Assembly (NCBI GenBank): GCA_034769895.1
Contig: CM068367.1
Span: 85,241,654-85,305,653, forward strand
Direction of reading: 5' to 3'
Source of the DNA: Magicicada septendecula
Lineage: Eukaryota > Arthropoda > Insecta > Hemiptera > Cicadidae
Length of the DNA stretch: 64,000 nt
Part shown: piece after piece, positions 1 through 12,788 of the stretch
Layout of the letters: each line of letters starts with the position of its first letter
Position numbering within the stretch: position 1 is the stretch's first letter
The notes under the pieces: generated by a model
Databases searched by the model: none
The model's input: the letters and a program-made list of their open reading frames with translations, nothing else
What the model was told of the DNA's origin: nothing
Position numbers and translations under genes: made by a program

Positions 1-7
1 GAATTAG

Positions 8-157
8 AAGTACCGTGTGGAACGCATGGTAGACACGTTTATTCCTAAACAAGCATTTGAATATAGGCCAGTGGGGACGAGAGATCATGGAAGACCCTGG
101 AAAAAATGGTCAGAGACTGTGAAGTCGGACCGGGCTATAGCCCAAGCTATGGAGTGA
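8..157 (+). pseudogene. C-terminal tail of a non-LTR retrotransposon reverse transcriptase (fragment)
   Basis: An open frame runs from base 8 to a TGA at 155-157. Near its end it contains the motif RDHGRPWKKWSE, preceded by FIPKQAFEYRPVG. This order of a basic GRPxKxW box shortly before the stop is typical of the C-terminal end of LINE ORF2 proteins. A TAG lies just upstream in the same frame, so what is seen is a 3' remnant at the window edge, with no catalytic domain. The family is inferred from motif style only. Confidence 0.6.
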
Positions 158-2208
158 AGAAGAAGAACTATTAACTTGTCCATACCATTTTATTCTCTTG
201 CATATTGATACTCTGTTAGTAGTTATTCTACGCTTCAAGGGTGACTACCACCGCTTCCTGGGAAGCTACATGGCACCACACATTTTATTCTATGCTGAAT
301 GGAGTGTGTATGGTACCTTACTCACAAATTCTCATAATTAGTGAGATTTCAGTGTACAAAGAGGTCAGATAGATTTATTATCCCCAAAAAACTATGAAAT
401 GAATTCAACAATATTTAGTTAAAGATCACAAATTCTGAAAATGTTTATAAACATATTTAGATTATGCCCAGAGTTTAGGTTATCATACGTTTTACAAAGC
501 AATTACAAAATTTTGTGTATTACTTAATTAAATTAAATACTAGTTTGTAATTCCTATGAATTGTTTGGTTCCGAAATAATTACAAAAAAAAACACACTAA
601 TAGATTTAATGAACTATTGTTGACCTCGTATTGTTGTTTTTGTAGAGGAGTTTTCTCCTCTGTGGTTTTCGTTGCATAATATAATCAAATACCATACAAT
701 ATTAAACTCCCTGCTTCTTAGTAAAAGATAATGTTCTGTCCAGTGGTACATTCTGGATTTTTCTCAGAATTTTTCCATTAGGCAGAGTAATGATGGTAAG
801 TGGATATAAAGGCATTCATGGTAGTATGTGGTATATCAGGTATAGCCTACTGTGTTCGCTTGCTGCAGCCTACCTTGCATCACAGCCACTGTAGCAAGAT
901 GGTGCTGCCTGCCTAATGATTTTACCTACAATATCCTATTGGCAATCTACCCAGTTGGAGAGGGTTGTAAGCCCTTAACTCCCTCATGGCTGTGCCACCG
1001 TTTCATCTCCATGTTTTCAGTTCCTGATCAGATTTTGATCATTACAACTCTGTTTAAATAATTTGTTAACTATAGCTTCTCTTGCACATTTCAGTTACAT
1101 TTTTAAGTTACTACCAACGTACAGTACAGTAGTGAATGGGCCTAAAGCTGAATGTTGTGCATTGCGAGAGGGAACCATTCAATGAGAGGTGGATTCACGC
1201 TAAATGTTACTTCTGTGGAAATAAGTATGCTTACCTCTTTTGAGCACATAAACCAATGATTTTTACAGAACTAGCACAAAAAGTAAAAATAAAATTTAAA
1301 CTTTAGTAATTGTCTTTCTCTATAGCATTTTGGGCATAATCTGAATTGTTTGCTACAGTAAATGTAAGTAATTCTACAGTATATGTAAAAAATAAAAAAA
1401 GTGATTAGATATTATTATTACTATGAACAGTAGTAACATAACTACATGATTATGTTGCTGGCTTTACAGGCTATAAGCATTGTAGTGTGTTTATTGATAC
1501 TTTGATATGTACGCTGATTATTATTAGTAATATATAAACATGTGCGTATGTGGAATTTTTTGTTATTCGTTGTGTGTGATTACGTCGTTTGTTTGTTTGA
1601 TGGTAAATGGTTTGTGGTGACGATTACGATCATAACGCTAACAATACTGTTAAAATTTTCTTGTAAATATTACATTAAATGCGTGTATGTGTGTATAAAT
1701 AAGTAACGTGAATTTATATATCGCTCTATTAAAAAAAAGAGCACTGACATCAAGAAACAATAAGTTATTATTATTATTATTAAACAAGCCAACAATGTGG
1801 TCACTAATAAATCAGTTTGTTTGACGTCATCATTGTGATGACCAATGTGTTTGTATGCAAGTATAAATTTTAAAAAATGTGTGGTGTGTGATATGAAAAA
1901 TGTCATGATATGCATGAGGTAATAATAATAATAATAAAATAACATGTAATAGTTATTACATATTGTTAATTTATCTTGTTTAGTGCAGCCTGTTGGAACG
2001 TGTATGTTTATAAAGCTTAGTTTTATCATTTTGTGTATATATTTTGTACACATTTGTATTGTTAATTCTTAGAAGCAGAGATGATTTAAAAAATAAAAAA
2101 ATTACGTTCAAATCTTTTTCATGACAGTGTATAATAAAATTAATTGTACTACAAACCTAAAAAGATTTTAAAATTTGTTTTATTGACCATTTTGATGTCA
2201 GAAATTCT
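158..2208. other. AT-rich intergenic DNA, no gene seen
   Basis: This stretch has short ORFs only, made of low-complexity AT-rich codons, and several (AAT/ATT)n microsatellite patches (about 1400-1440, 1765-1785 and 1920-1940). I see no exon with protein-family similarity. Confidence 0.5.
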
Positions 2209-2260
2209 GTGTTGTGTGTGTGTGTGTGTGTGTGTGTGCGTGCTCGCGCGCGTGTGTGTG
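2209..2260. repeat. (GT)n microsatellite
   Basis: GT dinucleotide run interrupted by a GCGTGCTCGCGCGC segment. It produces spurious His/Thr-repeat ORFs on the opposite strand. Confidence 0.9.
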
Positions 2261-2562
2261 CATAATACCATATTTGCTTGTTTATGACAAAATTGTTGAT
2301 AAAATTTACTCAAACTTCTAATATCTGATTTCAAAATGCAGATTTGCAGATAACTGTGTTCCTACAATGCAGATTCTCCTACAATGTGTTTTTATACAGA
2401 ATTTATTTTATACCAAGAATGAATTAAACATGATTTATATTTGTACGTATATACTTTTATTCTGAGATTTTTAATGATGACAGGATACATTTACACAGAA
2501 TCAAATAAGTCGGCTACGCCTATGTTTAATAGGTCCAACAGCCAATCCAAATTTCATTTAAC

Positions 2563-2649
2563 AATTATAAGTATAATAATACTACTGACTCGGAACACTA
2601 AGTTTTTATTTACAAATGTTCCGAGTCAGTAGTATTATACTTATAATTA
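2563..2649. repeat. Short inverted repeat (hairpin, about 33-bp arms)
   Basis: The left arm 2563-2596 and the right arm 2617-2649 are inverted copies that differ by a 3-bp indel, separated by a loop of about 20 nt. The arms share ACTACTGACTCGGAACA in inverted orientation. It looks like a tiny foldback element or MITE remnant. Confidence 0.75.
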
Positions 2650-2760
2650 GTTAATCCACGGACACATCATGGACAACAAAATCCAAGAATTCATTTAACA
2701 TTTCATCAGTACATTAATCAAATGGTCTCTCCACACTAGGTAGAACATTTTAATAATATT

Positions 2761-2889
2761 TAAATTTAATAAAAACACTTGGTTTAGTTCTGCAGATACT
2801 TTTTATTTTTCTGACAATTGTTCCGGCAGCTTCAGAGGTTGGATTTGGACTAATTAGGCCTAAACCAAGTGTTTATTTATTAAATTTAA
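2761..2889. repeat. Inverted repeat with about 27-bp arms
   Basis: The left arm (2761-2787) and right arm (2861-2889) are inverted copies built on AACACTTGGTTTAG, flanking about 73 bp of unique sequence that contains AGGCCTA. It is probably a MITE. No coding content. Confidence 0.65.
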
Positions 2890-3965
2890 ATTTCATGTAC
2901 ATTTTTCGATTGTACTGTCTATTTTATTTCATATACTTACTGTCACAGTGGGAAATTCCTGCACCCTTAAAATACACAGTGGTATAGAATAAACAAAGAG
3001 TGTCTTACACAAGCAAATACAGTACTTAAAACTTGGTCTCAGTTAAGTAAAATTATAATTAAAAGCTAATACGGCACTTTTTATGGGAACAGTAACTGTA
3101 GATTTTTTGTGTGTCTGAATGTCTTCTTACTAAAATCGTCTCTCTATTTTTCTTATAGTGAATGAAGTATAATTATACTATGATAAGCTGTGATACCTTG
3201 TAGTCAATTGAAATAATAACAATAGCAGTAGTCAATAATTTTGCTGTCGGCACTTTTAGTATAAACATTTTCTTCATAATTAATAGTAAATATAACAAAC
3301 TTGAAAAGTGTTTTGAACCTTATAGGCATGCATACAGTACAGCATTAATTAACAGAATACCAGTTACACGAGGTATGTCTATAACAGCATATTCTTTTCA
3401 TAGTTATGGTAATTGTGACAGCTATTAAGTGGACCAGAAAATAAAATCTGAGTCCAGTAACATATCGAATTATTTCTGCTTAGAAATTATGACTGACAGA
3501 TCCCTGACTTGAGGTCTACAGATACCCCTGTGGTTTCTGATGCAGCTGGCAGGAGCTGTCGGAAAAATATATTTATTTTTTCTTCAACTGTAAAATTATT
3601 AGTTCTTAAAGGATAAGTTTTACTTTTGCTGTGCCGAGTAAACAACATAGCTCGGATTAAACACCTCTGTCTATCATCTGTTTTCCAGTGCAGTAGGGCA
3701 CTGGACGAACATCTGCAAAGTTGAATTCAGATAATCAAAATTCCAGGCAATTGGATAATTCTGATATATATACAATATACTGGATACCATTCTTAATGTT
3801 TAATTTAAAAACAAAATGTATTAGAAAATATGGAAATTGAAAAAATACATCATTTTTAATAAAATCAAAAAATTTGTAGTAAAGTTCCTGACAAAAACTG
3901 CTGTATAATAATTATAGTATTTGTTGTAATATTTTCATATTTTCACAGCATTAACACAGGTTCAA

Positions 3966-4748
3966 CCTATAATATTGCTAGAAATGCTTTGTATAGTAAT
4001 TAGATAATAAAAAGTGATTACTATCAAAATCAAACTGTTTAATTGTATAAAACAACTCATTAATAAGTTTTGTATTATTTTACTAGACATATGAGTGACA
4101 CTCACTATATATGAATACAGATTTTTATTGCATAGTTGAAGTATCAAAAATTAGTGTGGGTACAGATAATGGAAAAGTACCAAAAATGTTTTACTGAAAT
4201 AAAATTAGTTTTTAACTTATCCAGATTGAATTAAATTTTTATAGACTCATAATTTTATACATTCTCAATTTAGATTTCTTTAATAGATTGCTGTGAGCAT
4301 TTTTAAAAATTGTATGTCATTTTCTATTGAACACTGTTCTTTACTTTTTTTTTGTAACTCTTCTTAACTATTACTCGGTAACAAATAACTCACTTTTATT
4401 ATTCTCATATTATTTATCTTATTGATACAAAATGTGTTAAAAAAATGAAAATAATAGACTCTTCAGTAGAAAATGTCTGTAAAAATTTACATAAATTTGG
4501 AAAAATTAAGTTTATTTCAGAAAAACATTTTAGGTACATTCACATTATCTGTACCCACACTAATTTTTGATATTTCAACTATGCGATAATAATCAGTATT
4601 ATCATGTTGTGAATATCACATATGTTTGGTAAAATAATATAAAACATATTAATGAATTATTTTATACAATTAAACATTTTATTTTTTAATAGTCATCACT
4701 TTTTTAATGGTATTTAATTATTCCGTAAGCATCTGGCAATATTATAGG
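3966..4748. mobile_element. Long foldback element with diverged arms of about 250 bp
   Basis: The left arm begins CCTATAATATTGC (3966) and its inverted copy ends GCAATATTATAGG at 4748. Inner matches include AATTAGTGTGGGTACAGATAA at about 4150 (+) and its reverse complement at about 4540-4560, and CAATTAAAC/GTTTAATTG pairs. The arms run to roughly 4210 and 4500 with scattered mismatches, so the insertion is old. No transposase is encoded. A related core (GTGCAGGTACAGATAATGG) recurs at about 5655-5675. Superfamily unknown. Confidence 0.7.
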
Positions 4749-7700
4749 AAAAGTACATGTGTTAATAGGGAAAGTATGATGTTACATTAAACTGCATGCA
4801 AATATGCAAACTTAACCACAGACACACAAATCAAGGTCCTTAAAAATAAATGCCCACATTTTTTATAATCCACCAAAAACCTAATCTGAAGTAAGATGAT
4901 TCACTATGCTGGACTCTCATTGTGTAACAGACCTCATTTTCTGCTTTAAACGTTAAACTTTCCTGTAATTTTTTTTTTCAAAAACCAATTTGTTACTTTT
5001 CACATTATCTTTCCCCTTACTATATTTCTGGTGTTATCAATATTTTAATAAAATACATAAAGATGTTATTTCATGTTTTTCACATGGTATTGAAAAAATA
5101 TATAATGTTTACACACAAGGTTAGGTATGATAGTTTAGGTTTTAATTCAGTTCTACATTGGTTAAAACCCTTTTTTTATGTGCTTCATACTGTGTTCAAT
5201 ACATTCTTAAATGTTACTATATTACAGTAGTTACGTGTAGTTCACATCATGACATTCTATAGGCCTGCCCTTCTTGTTGCTGCAGCCAGCCATAGATTCC
5301 TATCTTGGGTCTCTTCAATTATAAACATTTTAATTTGGCCTAACATCAGTATTGTTTACCTTACAAAATAAACTAAAATTCAAAACAATCTTTCCAAAAC
5401 TTATACATACAAGGATTACATATTTTCACACGCAGTTAAACCAATATATTCTTCGTATTGTTTAAATTAGCAGCCATCCTTACTATTTCTTTTATGAATT
5501 TGCTAACTGCTATAATTTTTATTGTTCAACTAAGCTTTTCGTCATCACTGACATCTTCAGGTCTTAAACAAAGGTCATAAAAGAAATAGTAAACCAATAT
5601 AGTTCTTCACACCACGATGTATTGACTATCATATAGTCAGGACATCAAAAATGTAGTGCAGGTACAGATAATGGTGCAGTACCTCATTTTATCACTGTCA
5701 ATATAGTATTTGATAGTAAAAAAATACTGTACTATTATTCATGTTTAGCATTTAAAAATAGGTTTCATGATAAGGGAAAAGAATATCACATGGATATTTT
5801 AGATTTTTTTCAGTACACATTTTCTTTTTTTAATTGTATATTCAGTTTCAGAAATTTAAATAACTGGCTGTTGTACGTAAAATATATTGTCACTGGTAAA
5901 AAACAAGTCTTATATTTATTGTTTTCCTTTGGGGGTATTAAGTACAAGCAAATATTAACGGTGCCTGAATTGAAAAAAATTGATAAATGATATCTTGAGG
6001 TATCTGGCTGCAAGGAAAACTTAAGCAACCCAAAGCAGTCCCACAGCGATATTCATTTTAAATAACATTTTTCATATAATACGTAAAATATACTGTTTGT
6101 AGTTTTTGTAGCACAAATGTATTAGTTTTCCATTTCTGTGTCACAAAGAAACTGGTTTTAAAAATTTCCTAAAAATTAATCTTTCTCATGTGACTCTTCA
6201 ATAGTCTGGAATATTTTGATTATCCAAAAGAGTTCTTATATTGGTTATTCTGGATAATTGACGCTTAACTGTATGCAGGGAAGCTGTAAACGCTAATATT
6301 TTTACAGAGATGAATGAAGGCAACTGAGTATGTTGAATCTAGTTTTATAAGAAATATATCTGAAAATAGAAATGATTTGTTGATACTGGCTTGTAACAAA
6401 TGTGTATGTGTTTTGAAACTCTTATCACTTTGCCTTTTACTGTTACATCCCCCAGACAAAAGAAATATTAGTTGTGTAAAATAAATATAAACAAACGCTT
6501 CAGAAATAAAAACTGTCTGTATTTCAGAATTAAGGCCTAAGCCATACAAATTTTATTCATAGTTTATGTATATTATAATGAAAACACAGCAGCTTTACTG
6601 GCCAGTGTCGCTCTTAAGATATCTGGATAAATATTTAAATAAGGTTTTTAAAAGTAGAAATGGCTGTACAGAATTCACCAAGGAATTCGAGAGTTATAAT
6701 TAATTGTCTCTGCTTCTTTATTTTGTTAAAAATGGCAATTTTGCTACTTCTCAGAAGGGTGTTTCTTGTATCTTTATTTTGTTTAAATAATTGGACACGA
6801 CTGTTGTAGTCAACACTGAAAATGACAAATTAGAATTTTTTTAGTAAAAAAAATAACTTGTGTTGATTATAAACTTTCCAAATGAACAAACTTTTAACAA
6901 GTGTTGCACATTTATGATAGCCAATATTTAAATTTACTTTATCCATGATTAAAGTTTTAAATTGAAGTTCTAGTTAAAATAACAATTCTGAAATTTACCA
7001 TTGTAAATATAATTTTCTGATAAACAATTGTAGTGGCTCATAACAGGTGTTTAAAACAGAACATATGTACTTTTATTTTTGTTGAAAATATTTGAAGGAG
7101 GTTTATTACCATTTTGATAATTTAAGTGTGTCTATAGAAAACTTGTATATACTGGTTCTGCCATCTCTGAGAGCATTTGAGACATTTTGAAGCACTTTTG
7201 TACATTCTTTGTTTAATAGTCAAATCATTTTGGCACATCCCGTGGTTGAAAAATAGTTGAATGTGGCACATACACTATTTTTTGTAAGAAATCTTCAGTT
7301 GTTAAATAAGAGATTCGAGTTAGAATGACATAACATAGAATCGCGTGTTAACATTCGACACTGTCCCCTACAGTTTGTTTTTTTTTCCAGTTCATATAAT
7401 CTGTTTCTCTTTTGCAGTTGTCTTCCCACTTCTAGTGTACAACATCTGAGGTACAAAGACAGTAGCAAAAAAAAAAATTGTATTCAAAATGTTCAAGGCC
7501 TAAGTGACTGTTCAAAGCAGACTATGTTTAAAAATATACAGTTATGGAAATAGCAAATTTTGGTGAATGACAAAGATGACATGTAATCATGGATCTCAAG
7601 AGGGACGTTTTTTGAGGGTTTGGGAGGAAAAGCTCGTACTGGAAGGTCTCTCTTAGAATTCAGATTTTTTTAATTATGTTATAATAAGGCCTACGAACAC

Positions 7701-8589
7701 TGTTTTGAAAAAATACTGAAAGTAACAGGTTGATAACTAAAGTTTTTTTTATCATTTGGGAAAAATTTTGGAGACTTACCACCAATCCCCTAGGCATATG
7801 CATGCAGTAGTATACATTAAAGTTTATGGTTTTTACTATTACTACTATTGACTATATGTATAAGGTATATGTGTTAGTGTTATTTGTGTTGTTAGGTATA
7901 TTGTGTTTGTTTGTTGTTAGATTTTAAAATGTAAACACAGTGGCCTAAAAAAGCATGTACAACGATATTATACATATGCACGTACACTGTTGCTCTTGAC
8001 ACAGTGTAACCTTTAAATGTTTGTTAGCGTACACAATAAAGGACGGAAATAAAGTAGGACAAGTTCCATCTGAGAAGTAACAAAAATTATATAGAGTAAA
8101 AAGTTACATTTGAAAATATGCGTTAAGGAATATTTTGACACATTTTGTATGTGTTTGTTAGTGTCTAGATTGTTTTTGCTACCTTACTAATGATTTTAAT
8201 ATAGACAGGTGCTGAACAGTGTGTTATAAATACTCCTATCTTTAGAATCAAGTGTTCTGTGAAATGTTTCCTCTCCATTCCTCCCCCATCAGTAATTTGC
8301 ATTCATTAGTTTGCTTTGTCTCTTCTTTTGCATTGTTTTTTTGCATTACAAGCATTCAAAGCAAATATATGTTAAGTATTCAGTATGTTTCACCAGGCCA
8401 GTCTGCATTGGTCAATTACCAAACAAAGATCTTGACTACAGTAAATTTTCTTCTTCCATCGTAGAGTAAGTACAGATACATCTTTTCTGTTTGAAAACCG
8501 TTGTACGCATTGTCCATTTTAAATGGTTAATTTACAAATATTTTAAGTTGAATTAAAAATCAGACCATCATTTTGTTCCCTCTGTCTAT
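4749..8589. other. AT-rich intergenic DNA, no gene seen
   Basis: Apart from a partial relative of the 3966-4748 foldback near 5640-5690, I see no domain, exon or RNA gene. ORFs here are short, Phe/Tyr/Ile-rich and without motifs. Confidence 0.45.
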
Positions 8590-8815
8590 TCTTGAATTCA
8601 TCAACTTTTTCAACAAATGGGGACACCTTAAGTGGACTCCATACATCATCACTGTGAATCATATCTAATCACAAGCAACTTTTAACCATTCTTAAAAACT
8701 TCATTTCTGCCATGGTGATTTTACTTACACCCACCCAGAGTCCACAACTGTGCACCATATGGGAGGGTACATACCACCATACCCTTGTAAAATTTAATTT
8801 CAGTTTCTGGTCTAA
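8590..8815 (-). pseudogene. Decayed LINE reverse transcriptase C-terminal region
   Basis: On the minus strand, broken frames carry a YGA.LWTL-like segment followed by TMAEMKFLRMVK and a DVWSPLKV-like motif. This is the usual order behind the RT domain of RTE-type LINEs (YG.E.W, AEMK.LR, R..). Frameshifts and stops show it is dead. The assignment rests on motif recognition only. Confidence 0.5.
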
Positions 8816-9047
8816 CTTTTGTTTTTAAATGATTACAAAAAAATGATGTATTATTTAAAAATCAAAGTTTCTGTGAAGAGAAAAGCATTTGTGACAAACA
8901 ATAGTAGAATAATCGTTTTATTACAGTGTCTTAAATAACTTAAAAAAATTAAATACAAAAAATGAATTAAAGCATTTTAACTAATGATAATGTGATGTAT
9001 TTTATACTTACACTTATTGTTTTTTATTAATGGTACCTATAATTCGA

Positions 9048-9147
9048 TTTTTTATTTTTTGTATTTTTTTTATATAGCCTAAAGGTACCATATAATGTTA
9101 ATGTACCTTTAGGCTATATAAAAAGAATACAAAAAATAAAAAAATTA
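9048..9147. repeat. Hairpin with about 45-bp AT-rich arms
   Basis: The inverted arms centre on ATATAGCCTAAAGGTAC (left, about 9071-9087) and GTACCTTTAGGCTATAT (right, about 9103-9119), continuing into T-rich and A-rich flanks. The loop is about 15 nt. Non-coding MITE or foldback remnant. Confidence 0.75.
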
Positions 9148-10134
9148 AAGCATTTTATTTTAAGATTTCATCAATATGTCTTCAGTAGTCATTAATTTTT
9201 TAAGTGATGTGTACCCATGCCATCCACAACATCAAATTGAATTGAGTAACACTGATTATTGTATTTACGCTGTTGTATTTACTGATTTTGTTTTTTAGTA
9301 TCTACTGTTATGTCAGTAGATGCGTATTTATCAAAATCTGTACATGAGTTTTTGAGATTACAGGGATGCAAACAAACATGAATTGCAGTCAAATACCTCC
9401 TTCCTCCTTGCATAGTCAGATAATTCTTGATGAAAACAAAATAGATCTTTTCGAAGAAATTCAGCTAATGTTAATTAAGCTTTTATAAAAAAAATATCAC
9501 TGCACCCAAGGTAAACTGATTGGTAAGGTCGAAACAAATCAAATTATATCTTCTTCAATAGGTATTTTTATTAATAATATTGTGTCTTAATTTCCACCAA
9601 TTTGTTTTATTTTGAAGACACTATATGGCCTAGACAGTCATGACAATAAGAAGAATCAATTGTCAGAATTACTACAGTCATTTTGGAGCAATACAAGAAC
9701 ATAAAAACATATACCAAAACACATAACCTTCCTAATTGTGTAGCTGGGGAAATACCTGATTTTTTTATGGTCGTTATTCTAGCGCCCTACATAAGAAATG
9801 CACCTATTCCCACCATTGCAGCATTGTGTCATAGGCACATACACTGATACGTGCCAAAACTATATGCAGTATACAGTAGAGGCATTCTGATATTTGTGTT
9901 TTACCTTTAATCAGGAAATTCAGTATTAATTATGATTCAAGTTGGTAGTACTATGAATGACCCAATTTTTAACTCTCCAGTCTGTGGTCAGACTTAACAT
10001 GATGGTTTGAGCTGTCAAAATACATGTAGTGAAAAATAAAAACACAGATTTTTTTTGAATCCTTTATTGAAGAACTAACTACGGTACTATAATCAAGTAT
10101 TCTTCCTCTTATGGTGTTACAGCCATAACAACAT
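9148..10134. other. Intergenic DNA, no gene seen
   Basis: No ORF with recognisable motifs and no obvious repeat ends. It stops at the left terminus of the hAT element. Confidence 0.4.
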
Positions 10135-10656
10135 CAGTGGTGCAAAACCTTTCAACATCCGAGGGCCACTAAAAACTTTTAAATTATCATGGCGGGCCAC
10201 AAGGCGACTTGCCTCCATTTCGCCAACCACCTACCTAACCTTTCCCCTTATCCTAATATTTCCAGTAGCATTTCTATGAAAGATAATGCTTCTAATTGAA
10301 GAGCATTTTCTAACATGTCTCATAAGTAAGTAAGTAAACTTAACACAGCTACATTTAAACTAGCTCTATTGAATAATTAAAAACTCACCTGAAAAAACGA
10401 TTGAGGTCACAAAAATAATACAGCCATCAGATTCCAAAATCGAAATTTTAATTTGTAAACAAACACTTTTAAAACAATCTTTTAAAAACACGTAATTTTA
10501 AAAATCAGTTTTACTTTTTTTAGTATACTTTTAAAAGACACACAATTGCAATAAAATTATTAATTTGAAGGAAAGCACAAAACTATTATTTGTTAAAGAG
10601 GAAACTAATTTAGAGCCTATGAGAGACTTGACACTGTTTGTTTTTCACTAGTCTGT

Positions 10657-11753
10657 CTATATCGGGTCAATGTTGGACACAGCAATTCGCAAGTTTCCCT
10701 CCAAATGTTCATCAGTCAGATGGGAACGACCTCGTGATTTGATCTGTTTCATCAAAGAAAAAGACTGCTTGCATAAGTAGGTACTTCCAAATAACGTTGC
10801 CATTTTTAGAGCATGATTGTTCAATGCTTTCATTTCCTCAGGTAAGTAATTTTTATAAAAATCCAGTAGAGAAACCTCATAAAATTTTGTCTTCAATTCA
10901 GAGTTCGATTGAAGATCAATTAGCTCCATCTGGAAATCAATGGGCACTATCTCAACATCAGTAGTGAATGGTAGAGCAAACAATTTCTCAAATTTTCTCA
11001 TATCTTGAAATCGACGTTTAAACTCATTTTGAAGATTCTCTATAAGTGAGCCATATTTAGTGAATTTAATGGGTTGTTCAGAACTTGCTGCAAAACTGTT
11101 CATTGTAGAAAAATGTGTCAGTAGCCCAGACGTCAGCTGTGACTGCCATAAAATCAGTTTAACCTCAAACGATTTTATTAAGTAAAACAGATTGTGTATC
11201 ATGTTATTTTTTCCTTGAAGTTTGGTATTTAGCTCATTAAGATGTTGGGTTATGTCAACTAAGAAAGATAAATCGCACACCCATTCATTGTTCTCAAAGT
11301 CTGCTACCAGATTCTCATCACGGCTTTTCAAAAAGATAATTATCTCTTTACGCAGGTCATACACTCGTTTCAGCATTGTTCCTGCACTAAGCCAACGAAC
11401 TTGTATAAAATAAAGAACATCGTCATACTGGGTGTCTAATTGTAATAGGAATTCTCGGAATTGGCGATGAGTGAGTCCTCTGGAACGAAGAAAATTTATT
11501 ACTTTGATCACTGCTTTCATCACATGCTCCATATGAATAGTTTGTGCACAAAGGTTCCCTTGGTGTAAAATACAGTGGAATGCGACTATATCATTGCCCA
11601 TGTTTTTACAATCTGTTGCTAAATAGTTCACTACTCCTTGCTTCTTTCCCACCATGGCTGGCGCACCATCTGTTGAAATGTCATATAATAGTTTTAGGTC
11701 TAAATTGTACTTTTCCAAAATGTTTTTCACCTCACAATAAATATCTGAACTAG
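10657..11753 (-). pseudogene. hAT transposase, C-terminal half (DDE and dimerisation region)
   Basis: A 357-residue open frame (usual intact length about 600-650). STDGAPAM near residue 20 carries a conserved hAT Asp. FHCILHQ and VRWLSAGTMLKR (about residue 115) match the hAT C-x-H and RW motifs. The end, LFGSTYLCKQSFSLMKQIKSR plus LEGNLRIA, is the hAT dimerisation region with the YxCEqxFS signature changed to YLCKQSFS. It joins on to 12789-13445 across the PLE insertion: the duplicated 12-bp target AAATATCTGAAC sits exactly at the break. The first catalytic motif lies in the other half. An unspliced dead transposase is the best call; domestication is unlikely because the N-terminal half is broken. 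Confidence 0.85.
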
Positions 11754-11844
11754 TTGTTTTGATTGTTCATCATCTTTTTTCACAGCACTAAACTTTATAG
11801 AATATTGAAACTTTCAACTTGTGAAACTTACTTTTCTTTTCTTC

Positions 11845-11885
11845 TCGTACGCGTTTCGGCATGGTGTTCGCCTTCGTCAGCTTTG
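11845..11885 (-). ncRNA. Hammerhead-ribozyme-like motif, left arm of PLE
   Basis: On the minus strand the core is CTGACGA, then a GGCG/TGCC 4-bp stem II (with an extra A after CTGACGA), then GAAAC, then a short ACGCGT stem III and GTA at the expected cleavage position. Stem I is poorly conserved. PLE terminal repeats are known to carry hammerhead motifs. Activity is inferred only. Confidence 0.55.
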
Positions 11886-11945
11886 AGACAGACTGCCATT
11901 AACTTGTAACGGTTTTTATTTTGAAAGGTATAGTGGGGGTGGTGT

Positions 11946-12600
11946 GTGGAGGAAGGGGATTGGCGCGGGGATCCATTAAGTAAACAGGACTATAATGACG
12001 AACTCAACACAATCAAATACATAGCAATAAAAAACGGATACAACCCTAATTTAATAAACAAACTACATAAACACATCATAAACAAAATACCAATAACACA
12101 CTACAAACTAAATACATCACACTCACATACCATAACTCCAACACACACAAACTCGCCAACACATTCAGAAAACACAAGTACAAAATAGCATACAGAACAA
12201 ACAATACCATCAAAAAACACATCAATGATACAAACACGGACATAGACAAATACAACAAAACAGGTGTTTACAAATTAAATTGTAATGACTGCAATAGTTT
12301 CTACATAGGCCAGACGGGAAGATCTTTTTCATCTCATTACTCTGAACACCTAAAAGCTTTATCCAACAACAATATACATTCCGCGTTTGCCACACACATA
12401 CACACAAAAAACCACAGCTACACCAACATAGATACTAATCTTGAAATATTACACTACTTACCCAAAGGTCGAAAACTTAACACAGCAGAACAATATGAAA
12501 TATACAAACACAACCAAACAACATACTTAACGACCAATTACAGTATAAATCACACACACTTTTTGACACAATTATACATAAAACTAACAATAGTTTGGAT
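11946..12600 (+). pseudogene. PLE GIY-YIG endonuclease domain, truncated and frameshifted
   Basis: An 80-residue open piece ends at 12188 and contains ELNTIKYIAIKNGY and LINKLHKHI, the linker between RT and endonuclease in Penelope proteins. In a different frame, from about 12263, the GIY-YIG signature appears as GVYKLNCNDC then FYIGQTGRSF, followed by HLKALS and later LEILHYLPKGRKLNTAEQYE, the conserved PLE C-terminal block. The GIY-YIG nuclease nicks DNA for PLE integration. The reverse transcriptase domain is missing upstream (5' truncation at the inverted junction), and the ORF has at least one frameshift. It sits inside the hAT transposase. Confidence 0.85.
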
Positions 12601-12685
12601 CCCAGCGCCAATCCCCTTCCTCCACACACCGCCCCCACTATACCTTTCAAAATAAAAACCGTTACAAGTTAATGGCAGTCTGTCT

Positions 12686-12730
12686 CAAAGCTGACGAAGG
12701 TGAACACCACGCCGAAACGCGTACGAGAAG
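12686..12730 (+). ncRNA. Hammerhead-ribozyme-like motif, right arm of PLE
   Basis: CTGACGA at 12691-12697, a GGTG/CGCC stem II, GAAAC at 12714-12718 and GTA at 12721-12723. It is the inverted partner of the motif at 11845-11885, with two compensating-style changes in stem II (C-G to U-G and G-U to G-C). Confidence 0.55.
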
Positions 12731-12788
12731 AAAAGACAAGTAAGTTTCACAAGTTGAAAGTTTCAATATTCTATAAAAATATCTGAAC

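Larger units (their letters stand above)
11751..12776. mobile_element. Penelope-like element (PLE) insertion with inverted ends and 12-bp target duplication
   Basis: The insertion is flanked by AAATATCTGAAC at 11739-11750 and 12777-12788. Its left part (about 11780-11980) is an inverted copy of its right part (about 12595-12770). Both contain GATCCCCGCGCCAATCC/GGGATTGGCGC-type sequence, AACGGTTTTTATTTTGAAAGG and a hammerhead-like core. Between them lies the 3' portion of a PLE reading frame with a GIY-YIG endonuclease. PLEs commonly insert as 5'-truncated copies preceded by an inverted tail, and they carry terminal repeats with hammerhead motifs, so this structure fits. Confidence 0.8.

Noticed and set aside
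10657-11753. Domesticated hAT gene (GTF2IRD2/ZBED5-like)
   Set aside because: The N-terminal half is frameshifted and the gene is split by a PLE insertion, while TIR-like ends remain; a dead transposon explains it better.
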